Assembly: GCF_020523825.1 (NCBI RefSeq)
Contig: NZ_JAJALK010000003.1
Location: 62,001-126,000, forward strand
Source: Methylobacterium brachiatum
Lineage (GTDB): Bacteria > Pseudomonadota > Alphaproteobacteria > Rhizobiales > Beijerinckiaceae
Direction: 5' to 3'
DNA length: 64,000 nucleotides
Part shown: positions 55,224-63,766 of the stretch, one piece after another
Layout of the letters: every line of letters begins with the position of its first letter
Numbering within the stretch: position 1 is the stretch's first letter
Notes under the pieces: model-generated
Told to the model about the DNA's origin: nothing
Seen by the model: only the letters and a program-made list of their open reading frames with translations
Databases searched by the model: none
Made by a program: the position numbers and the translations under genes

Positions 55224-55472
55224 ATGAGTGTGAGCGCGACGATCCAGCCCGACACGCACGCGCGCAGCGCCCTGAATGCCCGGCTCGTGCGGATCGCCGC
55301 GGTCGCGGGCATTCCGGTGGAAGCGTTCTTCTCCGAGCCGACCTCGGTGGCGCATGCCGGCCTGATCGAGCTGATCCGGCTCTGGGACGCCGCTCCGACG
55401 GAAACCGTGCGGGCCGAGATCCTGGCCGGCACCCGCGCCGTCGTCGCCGGGGCGGCCGACCGGACGCGCTGA
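55224..55472 (+). CDS. Small protein of unknown function (82 aa)
   Basis: It is a soluble, helix-rich protein. It resembles short helix-turn-helix-associated regulators only in size; LIELIRLWDAAPTETVRAEILAG may be a helical hairpin. An AT-rich promoter-like stretch lies upstream at 55130-55190. GGAGTGG gives a ribosome site. It lies between the exopolysaccharide locus and the 6S-like RNA. Confidence 0.55.
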   Translation: MSVSATIQPDTHARSALNARLVRIAAVAGIPVEAFFSEPTSVAHAGLIELIRLWDAAPTETVRAEILAGTRAVVAGAADRTR

Positions 55473-55535
55473 CGGCGTCCGCCGGATGCAGGCCACCGGG
55501 CCGGTCCCGGCCTGAACATTTCGGTCCGTCGGGCC

Positions 55536-55565
55536 CTGGCAGGAACCCCACGAGATCGCTACATT
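55536..55565 (+). promoter_or_regulatory. Promoter of the 6S-like RNA
   Basis: CTGGCA (55536-55541) and TACATT (55560-55565) are separated by 18 bases, a plausible housekeeping promoter. A start about seven bases downstream fits the proposed RNA. Confidence 0.4.
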
Positions 55566-55571
55566 GCGAAG

Positions 55572-55715
55572 GCGGGGCTGCAGAGTTCGTCAGGAGCACT
55601 TTCCCCGGGGCCTTATCGACTCCCTCGGGAGCTGTCCCTGGCCTCGTCCCTGGACTTGGCCAACACGGCGCCCACCTACTCTGTAGGTTTCCCGGGATCG
55701 ATCCTCCAACGGCTC
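55572..55715 (+). ncRNA. ssrS: 6S RNA
   Basis: It is placed directly upstream of the 5-formyl-THF cyclo-ligase, the conserved 6S position in proteobacteria. The sequence contains a closing stem (TCCC and GGG near 55602-55609 with CCCGGGA at 55691-55697), a CTCCCTCGGGAGCTGTCCCTG inner region and the small 3' hairpin CCTACTCTGTAGG (55675-55687). These match what I recall of alphaproteobacterial 6S RNA. Ends are approximate. 6S RNA sequesters housekeeping RNA polymerase. Confidence 0.65.
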
Positions 55716-55717
55716 AC

Positions 55718-56335
55718 GTGGCTCCGCACTCTCTTTCTCCTGAAGCCGACCCCGCCAAGACGGATGCGGCGCTCAAAGCCCGGCTGCGCGGCGCGGCACT
55801 CGCCGCCCGGGACGCGCTGGAGCCCGCCGCCCGGCACGCGGCGTCCGCCGGGATCGTGCAGGCGCTCCTCGCCCTGCCGGAGCTGGCCGAGGCGCGGCTG
55901 GTCGGCGCCTTCTGGCCGATCCGCAGCGAGGTCGATCCGCGCCCGGCCGCCGAGGGCCTGCTCGCCCGGGGTCAGCGGGTCGCGCTGCCGCACGTCACCC
56001 CCGAAGGCCTGATCTTCCGCGAATGGCGGGCCGGAGATACGTTGGTCGCCGGCCGCTTCGGCCTCAGCGAGCCCGACCCCTCTTTGCCGCCCGTGGAGCC
56101 GGACGCCCTGATCGTGCCGCTCGCCGCCTTCGACGGGACCGGCCAGCGCATCGGCTACGGCCGCGGCTACTATGACGGCGCGATCGCGCGCCTGTCCCGC
56201 ACCCGGCCCGTGCTGACCGTCGGGGTCGGATTCTCCGTGCAACGGGTTGATCGCGTGCCGGCCGAGCCGCATGACCGACCGCTCCAGTTCGTGATCACCG
56301 AAGCGGGCGTGATCCGGTTCGACAGGAAGTCCTGA
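55718..56335 (+). CDS. 5-formyltetrahydrofolate cyclo-ligase
   Basis: The 205-residue enzyme of the YgfA/Fau family converts 5-formyl-THF to methenyl-THF with ATP. The conserved RIGYGRGYYDGAI motif lies near residue 145, and the basic ATP-binding N-terminus (ALKARLRGAALAARDAL) is present. Start is GTG at 55718, immediately after the 6S-like RNA. It is three bases ahead of the YmdB-type gene. Confidence 0.93.
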   Translation: MAPHSLSPEADPAKTDAALKARLRGAALAARDALEPAARHAASAGIVQALLALPELAEARLVGAFWPIRSEVDPRPAAEGLLARGQRVALPHVTPEGLIFREWRAGDTLVAGRFGLSEPDPSLPPVEPDALIVPLAAFDGTGQRIGYGRGYYDGAIARLSRTRPVLTVGVGFSVQRVDRVPAEPHDRPLQFVITEAGVIRFDRKS

Positions 56336-56338
56336 TCC

Positions 56339-57157
56339 ATGCGGCTGCTTTTTCTCGGCGACGTGATCGGTCGCCCGGGCCGTAGCGTCGTCTGCGAGCG
56401 CCTGCCCAAGCTGCGCGAGCGCTGGCGTCTCGACTGCGTCGTCGTGAACGGCGAGAATTCAGCCGGCGGCTTCGGCATCTCGGAGACGATCTGCGACGAG
56501 CTGATCCAGGCCGGTGCCGATGCCGTGACGCTCGGCAATCACAGTTTCGACCAGCGCGAGGCGCTGGTGTTCATCGCCCGCCAGCCGCGCCTGGTACGGC
56601 CGGCGAACTACCCGCCCGGCACGCCCGGCCGCGGCGCCACCGTGGTGGAGACGCAGGGCGGCGCCCGTGTGCTCGTCGTCAACGTGATGGGGCGGGTCTT
56701 CCTCGACGCCATGGACGACCCGTTCACCGCGGTGGAGCGCGAGCTATCGGCCTGTCCCCTCGGGGCCGCCGCCGACGCCGTGGTGGTCGATGTGCACGCG
56801 GAGGCGACCAGCGAGAAGCAGGCCTTCGGCCATTACCTCGACGGCCGTGCGAGCCTCGTGGTCGGGACCCACACCCACACGCCCACGGCCGACCACCGGA
56901 TCCTGCCCGGGGGCACCGCCTACATGTCGGATGCCGGCATGTGCGGCGACTACGATTCGGTCATCGGCATGCAGAAGGACGAGCCGATCCGCCGGATGAT
57001 CCAGAAGACGCCGGGCTCCCGCTGGGAGGTGGCCGGGGGCGAGGCCACGCTGTGCGGCGTCGCCGTGGAAACCCAGGCGGACGGCCTCGCCACCCGGGTC
57101 GCGGCGGTTCGCCTCGGTCCGAATCTCGAAGAGAGCTGGCCGCGGTTCTGGGAGTAG
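56339..57157 (+). CDS. YmdB-type metallophosphodiesterase (TIGR00282 family)
   Basis: The 272-residue calcineurin-fold enzyme has GDVIGRPGR, NGENSAGGFG, LGNHSFDQ, VDVHAEATSEK and GTHTHTPTAD, the complete metal-binding set. YmdB proteins hydrolyse 2',3'-cyclic nucleotides or act on RNA signals. It starts three bases after the cyclo-ligase stop, so they likely form an operon. Confidence 0.93.
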   Translation: MRLLFLGDVIGRPGRSVVCERLPKLRERWRLDCVVVNGENSAGGFGISETICDELIQAGADAVTLGNHSFDQREALVFIARQPRLVRPANYPPGTPGRGATVVETQGGARVLVVNVMGRVFLDAMDDPFTAVERELSACPLGAAADAVVVDVHAEATSEKQAFGHYLDGRASLVVGTHTHTPTADHRILPGGTAYMSDAGMCGDYDSVIGMQKDEPIRRMIQKTPGSRWEVAGGEATLCGVAVETQADGLATRVAAVRLGPNLEESWPRFWE

Positions 57158-57286
57158 AGGCGGATCGACGGCAGCCCGCGCAGGGTGCCGGGTGTCCCGG
57201 CATGGCACAGGTCCGGAACTTCGGCGGTCCGCATCCGTAGATTGCAGAGACCCCCGAATCCAGGGACCTCGCCAAGGGACCGCGCC

Positions 57287-57373
57287 ATGCCGCAGATGTT
57301 CGACTGGATCTTCTTCGCCATCATGCTCCCGTTCCCGGCCTTCCTGGTCTGGGATTGGTACCAGCACCGCTAG
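57287..57373 (+). CDS. 28-residue membrane microprotein
   Basis: MPQMFDWIFFAIMLPFPAFL followed by VWDWYQHR. It has one membrane helix with aromatic ends and a basic C-terminus. CAAGGGACC precedes the ATG. The frame between the YmdB-type and stator genes has no other candidate. It cannot be told from chance without conservation, but its amino-acid composition is membrane-like. Confidence 0.5.
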   Translation: MPQMFDWIFFAIMLPFPAFLVWDWYQHR

Positions 57374-57616
57374 CTCGCGCGGTCCGAGGCCCTTCGGCGC
57401 CGCGCCTCGGTGGCGTGCTACGCCGGATAGGCGGCTTGCGCGGGGCGTGAGCCGGCGCGGGTCGGACGATCGGAGCCGTCACCCCTTCCGGGGGGCTCGA
57501 TCGCCGCACAAGCGTGACCGTGGAGAGACTTGATCGCGTGCAGGGCTACCCCCACAGTGGCCACGACGGATCCCGCCCGCCGGCGGCTTCATGGTGAGAT
57601 CAGGCTAGAGCGACCG

Positions 57617-58594
57617 ATGGCCGCCCGCGACGACAACGAGAATAAAATACAGCCGCTGGCACGGCCCGGGATCTATCTCGGGCGGATGGTGATCTTCCTG
57701 ATCCTGGTGGGCTTCCTCGCCTTCATCCTGTTCAAGCAGATCACGCCCGCCTTCCTGGCCAATCCGGGACTCAACGGGCTGATCCTCGGCGTGTTGCTGA
57801 TCGCGGTGCTGATCGCCTTCGGGCAGGTTTTTCGGCTGTACCGCGAGGTCAGCTACGTCAACGCGGTGGCGAGCGGCGGCCAGGCCAAAAAGCCGCCGGC
57901 CCTGCTGGCGCCCATGGTGCCGATGATCGCCGCCCGGAAAACCGGGGCGCTTCTGCCGGGAACTTCGGGCTATCTCGACACGATCGCGGCGCGCCTCGAC
58001 GAGGATCGCGAGATCCTGCGCTACATCGCAGGCATCCTGATCCTGCTCGGCCTGCTCGGCACGTTCTGGGGCCTGATCGACACCCTCTCGGCGGTGGGCG
58101 GGGTGATCAAGGGCATGCGCGGCGGCGGCGATGCCGGGGTGATGTTCGACGAGCTGAAATCGGGCCTGGCGGTACCGCTCTCGGGAATCGGCCTCGCCTT
58201 CTCGGCCTCGCTGTTCGGCCTCGCCTCCTCGCTGATCACCGGCTTCCTGGAGCTGCAGGCCAGCCAGGCCCATGCCCGTTTCCACAACGAATTGCAGGAT
58301 TGGCTGCTGTCCGGCGCGTTGGCGGCCGAGACCGAGGGCGCCGCCGCGATCCGGCCGGCCGCCGGCAACCAGGATCTCAAGGAGGCGATCGAGCGGTTGA
58401 CCGCGATCGTCTCGGAGGGCGGGGGCGGCCGGGCCGCGACGCTCGCCATGACCAACCTCGCCGAGGGCATCCAGGGCCTCGTCCAGCATATGCGGGCCGA
58501 GCAGCAGATGATCCGCGACTGGGTCGAGGCGCAGGCGAGCCGTGAGCGCGAGCTGAAGCAGGTGCTCGACCGGCTGGGCCGGGAGCGGGTGTAG
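57617..58594 (+). CDS. MotA/ExbB/TolQ-type proton channel protein (non-flagellar)
   Basis: The 325-residue protein has membrane helices near 19-41, 52-72, 140-160 and 190-222. GLLGTFWGLIDTLSAVGGV and LKSGLAVPLSGIGLAFSASLFGLASSL are the MotA/TolQ-type channel motifs. A cytoplasmic tail of about 100 residues follows, ending in a likely coiled coil. It pairs with the MotB-type gene, which overlaps its stop by one base. Flagellar MotA features and genes are absent. The ATG at 57617 is preferred to 57530. Confidence 0.82.
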   Translation: MAARDDNENKIQPLARPGIYLGRMVIFLILVGFLAFILFKQITPAFLANPGLNGLILGVLLIAVLIAFGQVFRLYREVSYVNAVASGGQAKKPPALLAPMVPMIAARKTGALLPGTSGYLDTIAARLDEDREILRYIAGILILLGLLGTFWGLIDTLSAVGGVIKGMRGGGDAGVMFDELKSGLAVPLSGIGLAFSASLFGLASSLITGFLELQASQAHARFHNELQDWLLSGALAAETEGAAAIRPAAGNQDLKEAIERLTAIVSEGGGGRAATLAMTNLAEGIQGLVQHMRAEQQMIRDWVEAQASRERELKQVLDRLGRERV

Positions 58595-59607
58595 TGGCCT
58601 CGACCGCGGCCCGCTCCCGACGCTCCGTCAATGTCTGGCCGGGCTATGTCGATGCCCTGGCGACGCTGCTGCTGGCGGTGGTCTTTCTGCTCACGGTCTT
58701 CGTGGTCGGGCAGTTCTTTCTGTCGCAGGAGCTGACCGGGCGGGACGCGACTCTGGTCAAGCTCAACCGCCAGATCGCCGATCTTACCGACCTCCTGGCC
58801 CTCGAGCGCTCGAACCGCCGCAGCCAGGAGGACGAGGTCCGCAGCCTCCGCACCACCCTGGCCGGCGTCGAGGCCGAGCGCGATCAGGCGAAGTCCCAGG
58901 CCGAGGCCGCGACCGTCAGCCAGGGCGCCGCAGGCGCCCTCGACAAGCAGCTGGAGGCCGAGCGCGGCGCGACCAAGCGGGCCCTGTCCCAGGTCGATCT
59001 GCTGAACGAGCAGATCAGCGCCATGCGCCGGCAGCTCGCCGCCCTCGAGGATGCGCTTGCCGCCTCCGAGACCCGGGACCGGGAATCCCAGGTGCGCATC
59101 GCCGAGCTCGGCAGCCGGCTGAACGTCGCCCTGGCCCAGAAGGTCCAGGAGCTAGCCCGATACCGCTCGGACTTCTTCGGGCGCCTGCGCCAGATCCTCG
59201 GCAACCGCCCCGACATCCGGGTGGTCGGCGACCGCTTCGTGCTGCAATCCGAGGTGTTGTTTCCCGGCGGCTCGGCGACGCTCAAGCCCGAGGCCGGCCC
59301 CGAGCTCGACCGGATCGCCGGGGCCATCGCCGACCTCGCCCGGCAAATCCCGGCGGACCTGCCCTGGGTCCTGCGGGTCGACGGCCACACCGATGCGCGG
59401 CCGATCAACACGTCGCAATTCCCATCGAACTGGGCGCTCTCGGCGGCCCGGGCCATCGCGGTGGTGCAGTACCTCGCCGGCAAGGGCATCCCGCCGCAGC
59501 ATCTCCTGGCCGGCGCATTCGGCGAGTTCCAGCCCCTCGACGCCGGCACGACCGAGGAGGCCTACGCCAAGAACCGCCGGATCGAGATGAAGCTCACGGA
59601 GCGGTAG
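58594..59607 (+). CDS. MotB/OmpA-type peptidoglycan-binding stator protein
   Basis: The 337-residue protein has a single membrane helix near 17-44 with a proton-carrying Asp in YVDALATLLLAVVFLLTVF, a long coiled coil (about 50-190), and an OmpA-type domain (about 205-335) with VDGHTDARPINTSQFPSNWALSAARA and NRRIEMKL. GTG start at 58594 overlaps the MotA-type stop. Together they should form a proton-driven membrane stator anchored in the cell wall. Confidence 0.87.
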   Translation: MASTAARSRRSVNVWPGYVDALATLLLAVVFLLTVFVVGQFFLSQELTGRDATLVKLNRQIADLTDLLALERSNRRSQEDEVRSLRTTLAGVEAERDQAKSQAEAATVSQGAAGALDKQLEAERGATKRALSQVDLLNEQISAMRRQLAALEDALAASETRDRESQVRIAELGSRLNVALAQKVQELARYRSDFFGRLRQILGNRPDIRVVGDRFVLQSEVLFPGGSATLKPEAGPELDRIAGAIADLARQIPADLPWVLRVDGHTDARPINTSQFPSNWALSAARAIAVVQYLAGKGIPPQHLLAGAFGEFQPLDAGTTEEAYAKNRRIEMKLTER

Positions 59608-59907
59608 GGTCGGCGGACCGACGCTTTCCATCGACCGCTCTGGTGCCCGGTAAGGTCAGGCACCGGGCGGGGAGCGGCCCTTGCGGCATCCGCCTTTCGG
59701 GATCCCTTGTCCGAGTCTTGGACGTCCGATTCTGCGTCCAGGATAGTCGTGCGATCATCGTGCCTCGCCCGATATTCAATCCGGGCTCGCAAAGCTATTG
59801 TTTATTCGATCGCCAATCGTGAATAATGATCGGTCGAATTTGACCGGCGGTCAGATCATTTAACGGCGGATTAGCCATTTCGACGTATCGTTGACGGCGA
59901 GGCGGGG
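59608..59907. other. Intergenic region with hairpins
   Basis: The 300 bases carry GTCGG/CCGAC (59609-59622) and GCCCGGT/ACCGGGC (59645-59668) hairpins after the stator genes, and an AT-richer part from about 59790 that may hold a promoter. No gene seen. Confidence 0.45.
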
Positions 59908-60642
59908 ATGGTTGCACCGATGTCCAAGCTGACCCTTTCCAGATGCGCGTCTCTCGTCGCGATCTTCGCGGTGCTCGGCGCGCTGCTCGCCGCCGGGCCC
60001 GGCTGGGGGCGGCCATCACCGTCCGCAGCAGCGACGTTCGAGCCGGGAGTCCTTGCCGGCCTGGTCGCTCTGGCCCTGGCGATGATCGGCGGCTGGTGGC
60101 TGGCGCGGTCCCGGTCAGCCGCCCCCCGGGGCGCTGAATCCGCCGGCCTTCACGGCCTGCGCTTGGACGCGTCCGGGGCGGCGATCGCATTCCGGCAGGC
60201 CCGGGAGGCCGACGCGGTCGCGGAGGCGGTGCGGATCTTCCAGCACGGGCTGGTCACTCTGAGCGTTCAGCCGGCCCATCCGACACCCGCCGACACGATC
60301 GACTCTCTCGCCGAGATGACCGCCCAGGCGAGTGTGATGGCGCTGCGAGCCACCCTCGCGGCCGCCCAGGCGGGTGGGGGGTTCGCGGCGGCTGCTACCC
60401 GGGCCAGGGAACTGTCCGAGCAGGCCGCGGCGGTATCGGACGTGATCGCGGCTCAGGCGCAGCGGGTTGCGGGTGCGCCCGATCAGGACCTGTCCGGTAT
60501 CGATGGTATCGCGGACCCGATCCGGGCGCTCCGCGCGGCCTCGGCCTCGCTGGCGGCCACGGCGGCGCGGCCGGACTCGCCCCCGGCCGAACCCTCGTCC
60601 GGCCGGACCCACCGCCTCGGCCGCAGCATTCGCGCTGCCTGA
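59908..60642 (+). CDS. Membrane protein with chemoreceptor-like helical segment
   Basis: The 244-residue protein has two membrane helices (about 12-30 and 47-68). Residues 130-185 resemble a shortened chemoreceptor signalling tip: IDSLAEMTAQASVMALRATLAAAQAGGGFAAAATRARELSEQAA parallels the family's IAxQTNLLALNAAIEAARAGxxGxGFAVVAxEVRxLAE. A second coiled-coil follows. HAMP and ligand domains are not seen. It follows the stator pair in the same direction. Function unknown. Confidence 0.6.
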   Translation: MVAPMSKLTLSRCASLVAIFAVLGALLAAGPGWGRPSPSAAATFEPGVLAGLVALALAMIGGWWLARSRSAAPRGAESAGLHGLRLDASGAAIAFRQAREADAVAEAVRIFQHGLVTLSVQPAHPTPADTIDSLAEMTAQASVMALRATLAAAQAGGGFAAAATRARELSEQAAAVSDVIAAQAQRVAGAPDQDLSGIDGIADPIRALRAASASLAATAARPDSPPAEPSSGRTHRLGRSIRAA

Positions 60643-60985
60643 GCCATCGGGAGCCGGGGCCGTATCAGGCTCCGCAACCGGCCAGCGTGTCCTTTGTCGG
60701 CGAAGATCCCGGGTGCGCCGCCGGTCATCAGGAACAGCACCGACGATCCCGCCGGTTAGAGGCCCGTGCGTACGCCGTTCAGCTGCCGCCGAGGGGACGC
60801 ATCAGCCCGTCCAGGGGCTCGATTGGGGTCGGCTGCGCGAGAACGGCAGGCTGGGAAGCGCGCGAGGTCCAAGTGGAGGCGGATCACCGCGGGCTTCTCC
60901 ACCGCGCGCCCATTCCCGCCCCTCGCCGGCGCGGCGCACATCTGTCATCCGCGCCCGAGACCCGCGGGGAAGGCTTCCGCGCCGC
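60643..60985. other. Intergenic stretch between convergent genes
   Basis: 343 bases with no convincing ORF and no obvious terminator; only overlapping shadow frames are present. Confidence 0.45.
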
Positions 60986-62830
60986 TTATTCGGCGGCGGG
61001 CATGCGTTCGCCGCGGATGCGAAGACCCTTGCCGCGGGCGGTCTCGTCTAGGGCGTCGGTGAATTGCAGGCTCGCGAGCTGCGCGTAGAGCGCGCCCTGG
61101 GCCAGCAGGCTCTCGTGGGTGCCGGTCTCGACGATGCGGCCGTCGTCGAGGACCAGGATGCGGTCGGCCGCGCGGATCGTGGCGAGCCGATGGGCGATCA
61201 CCAGGGTGGTGCGTCCGCGCATCAGCGTGTCCAGGGCGGCCTGGACCGCGCGCTCGGATTCGGCGTCCAGCGCGGAGGTCGCCTCGTCGAGGAGCAGGAT
61301 CGGGGCGTCCTTGAGGATCGCCCGGGCGATGGCGATGCGCTGGCGCTGACCGCCGGAGAGGGTGACGCCGCGCTCGCCGACCTGGGTGTCGTAGCCCTGC
61401 GGCAGGGCGGTGACGAAGCCGTGCGCGTTGGCGAGGTCGGCGGCGCGCCGCACCTCGGCCTCGCCGGCCTCCGGGCGTCCGTAGCGGATGTTCTCGGACA
61501 CGGTCCCGGAGAACACCACCGGGTCCTGCGGCACCAGGGCGATGCGGGCGCGCAGGGCCTCCGGGTCGACCTGGGCGATGTCGGTGCCGTCGACCAGAAC
61601 GCGGCCGCCCTGCGGATCGTAGAAGCGCAGGAGCAGCTGCAGCACCGTCGACTTGCCGGCGCCGGACGGGCCCACGATGGCGATGCGCTCGCCCGGAGCG
61701 GCCGCGAAGCTCAGCCCGTCGAGGGCGGCGTGGCCGGGGCGGGTCGGATAGGCGAAGCGCACGGACTCGAAGGTCACGGCGCCGCGCGCCGGCTCGGGCA
61801 GCCGCGACGCCGGGACGGGCGTGCGGATCGCCGGCTCGGCCGCCAGGATCTCGGTGAGCCGCTCGGCCGCGCCCGCCGACATGGCGAGGTCGCCGTAGAC
61901 CTCGGAGAGCTGGCCGAGCGCGCCCGCGCCGAACACCGCGTAGAGCACGAATTGCGAGAGCTCGCCGCCGGTCATGGTGTGGTTGAGGACGCCCTGCGCG
62001 CCGTACCACATCACCCCGACCACCGAGGCGGAGATCAGGAAGATCGCCACGCCGGTCAGCAGCGCGCGGGCCCGGATCGAATCGCGGGCGGCGGCATAGG
62101 CCTCCTCGGAGGCGGCGGCGAATTTCGCGGCCGTCGTCCCCGAGCGCCCGAAGGCCTGCATGGTCCGCACCGCCCCGACCGCCTCGGCGGCGTAGGCGGA
62201 GGCGTCCGCCAGACGGTCCTGCGCGGCCCGGGAGCGCCGCCGCACGCCGCGGCCCGAGACGATCAGCGGGAACACGATGACGGGAATCGCCGCCAGCACC
62301 ATCACGGAGAGCCGCGGGCTGGTGATCACCATCATGGCGGTCGCGCCGACGAACAGGAACAGGTTGCGCAGCAGGATCGAGACGGAGACGCCGAAGGCCG
62401 ACTTGATCTGCGTCGCGTCGGCGGTGAGCCGCGAGACGATCTCGCCGGATTGCGAGCGGTCGAAGAAGGCGGGATCGAGGATCGTCAGCCGGGCGAAGAC
62501 GGCGCTGCGCAGGTCCGCGACCACGCGCTCGCCGAGGGTGACCACGGTATAGACCCGGGCCGCGCTCGACAGTGCGAAGGCCGCCACGACCCCGAGCAGG
62601 GCCAGGAAATAGGCATCGATGACGTTGGCGCCGTCGGCCGTGAAGCCGTGGTCGATCACCCGCCGCATGGCGATCGGCACCACCAGGGTCGAGGCCGAGG
62701 CGCAGATCAGGGCGAGGATTCCGGCGGCGATCCGCCCGCGGTAGCGCAGGGCGAAGGGCAGGAGCGGCCGGAGCGCGCTCAGCGGTGCCTTGGGCCGGCC
62801 GGAAGCGGCCGCTTTCGTCTTACGGGCCAT
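60986..62830 (-). CDS. ABC-B family exporter (MsbA/multidrug type, fused TMD-NBD)
   Basis: The 614-residue half-transporter has six membrane helices (to about 320) and a C-terminal ATPase domain with Walker [10 protein letters not shown] near 388, signature [14 protein letters not shown], Walker [13 protein letters not shown] and the H-loop His in [25 protein letters not shown] is the coupling region. It exports lipids or drugs. ATG at 62830 is favoured over the GTG at 62833 by its ribosome site. Confidence 0.93.
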   Translation of the reverse strand: MARKTKAAASGRPKAPLSALRPLLPFALRYRGRIAAGILALICASASTLVVPIAMRRVIDHGFTADGANVIDAYFLALLGVVAAFALSSAARVYTVVTLGERVVADLRSAVFARLTILDPAFFDRSQSGEIVSRLTADATQIKSAFGVSVSILLRNLFLFVGATAMMVITSPRLSVMVLAAIPVIVFPLIVSGRGVRRRSRAAQDRLADASAYAAEAVGAVRTMQAFGRSGTTAAKFAAASEEAYAAARDSIRARALLTGVAIFLISASVVGVMWYGAQGVLNHTMTGGELSQFVLYAVFGAGALGQLSEVYGDLAMSAGAAERLTEILAAEPAIRTPVPASRLPEPARGAVTFESVRFAYPTRPGHAALDGLSFAAAPGERIAIVGPSGAGKSTVLQLLLRFYDPQGGRVLVDGTDIAQVDPEALRARIALVPQDPVVFSGTVSENIRYGRPEAGEAEVRRAADLANAHGFVTALPQGYDTQVGERGVTLSGGQRQRIAIARAILKDAPILLLDEATSALDAESERAVQAALDTLMRGRTTLVIAHRLATIRAADRILVLDDGRIVETGTHESLLAQGALYAQLASLQFTDALDETARGKGLRIRGERMPAAE

Positions 62831-63072
62831 CACGCCTCACGCGTCTCTTCCCACCCGGTCCACGGCGCTTGTTCCGGGAGAGAGCCTGCGATATACGCCG
62901 CCCCTCATCCGATTGCGCGTGTTCAATGGCCGCGGGCCGCCACCACGGTCGGCTTGGACGTGCCGTTGCCACGAACCTACGGTTCGGTGCAACCGCTGAC
63001 ACCTTCCGCATTCCGGGCCGGGCGGCGCCTCCTGCGCTCCCCGCCGGCGTGCCAGAACAGGAACGACAGGTC

Positions 63073-63321
63073 ATGGCGAAGGACGCGGCCGCAAAGGCCA
63101 AGGGGACCGAGCACCCCGACTACCACTTCATCAAGGTCGTGATGACGGACGGCACCGAGTACCGGACCCGTTCGACCTACGGCAAGGAGGGCGACACCCT
63201 CAACCTCGACATCGATCCGCTCACCCACCCGGCCTGGACCGGCGGCGAGCAGAAGATGCTCGATCGTGCCGGGCGCGTCTCGCGCTTCAACTCGCGGTTC
63301 GGCAATCTCGGCAAGCGCTGA
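63073..63321 (+). CDS. rpmE: 50S ribosomal protein L31
   Basis: The 82-residue protein has [17 protein letters not shown] and [25 protein letters not shown], the L31 pattern. It has no cysteines, so it is the zinc-independent type. It is followed by a strong terminator. Ribosome site near the ATG is weak (GACAGGTC). It is divergent from the ABC exporter gene. Confidence 0.95.
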   Translation: MAKDAAAKAKGTEHPDYHFIKVVMTDGTEYRTRSTYGKEGDTLNLDIDPLTHPAWTGGEQKMLDRAGRVSRFNSRFGNLGKR

Positions 63322-63351
63322 TCCCCGGCGGATCAGGCGGACCCGAATCAC

Positions 63352-63382
63352 AACGGGCGGTCCCTCGCGGGGCCGCCCGTTT
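63352..63382 (+). terminator. Terminator of rpmE
   Basis: AACGGGCGGTCCC (63352-63364) pairs with GGGGCCGCCCGTT (63369-63381) around a TCGC loop, with one T-G pair, followed by TT. A 13-bp stem 31 bases after the rpmE stop. Confidence 0.75.
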
Positions 63383-63460
63383 CTGCTTGCGCGCTTGTCA
63401 CGCCACCCCGCCTGGGGCGGGTTTTTCCCGTAAAATCCGATCGCAAATTTTCCGGCCGGG

Positions 63461-63491
63461 CGGCGGGTTTGGTCCACATGATCACCCGCCG
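63461..63491. other. Hairpin in the rpmE-metQ gap
   Basis: CGGCGGGT (63461-63468) pairs with ACCCGCCG (63484-63491) around a 15-base loop, followed by an A/T-rich GAAGAAAATAATCTTTTG. Together with GATGATC/GATCATC (63601-63626) it is part of a 380-base gap of unclear role between the rpmE terminator and metQ. Confidence 0.4.
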
Positions 63492-63692
63492 AAGAAAATA
63501 ATCTTTTGATAAGACGCGCCGCGACGGCTCTCGCCGGGTTGGCCTGTGCGAGGGGCCTCTTTTCCGGCCAAGCCGCGCCATCGTAATGTCCGCTCCCGTC
63601 GATGATCGGACCGCGCAACGATCATCGGTCGTCCCGATCGCATATCGATCCGGTCGCGGTCGTTCTTCCCGGGTGATCGTCGGACGGTCTTC

Positions 63693-63765
63693 GAAGCGTC
63701 CCCGAGAGACCCAAAACCATCTCAGGCGCTCGAAAGCTGCGAGCGCCGTTTTCGGGGTCGTCTTC
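63693..63765 (+). promoter_or_regulatory. Structured metQ leader hiding the ribosome site
   Basis: An outer stem pairs GAAGCG and CCCCGA (63693-63705) with TCGGGG and CG plus CTTC (63752-63765), with one T-T mismatch and one bulged T. It encloses an inner hairpin GGCGCTCG (63725-63732) with CGAGCGCC (63740-63747), followed by TTTT. The GGGG at 63754-63757 is the only Shine-Dalgarno-like site for metQ and is paired. A regulatory leader is likely; it matches no riboswitch class I can name. Confidence 0.55.
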
Positions 63766-63766
63766 C

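Noticed and set aside
57617-59607. Zorya anti-phage defence system
   Set aside because: Only MotA- and MotB-type genes are present. No ZorC, ZorD helicase or ZorE nuclease lies near, and the MotA-type tail is short.
61064-63142. 692-codon plus-strand frame opposite the ABC exporter
   Set aside because: Glycine/arginine-rich shadow frame; the ABC transporter on the other strand has every expected motif.
63322-63766. Known SAM riboswitch upstream of metQ
   Set aside because: I could not find the conserved core of SAM-II or related classes; only an unclassified hairpin structure is supported.
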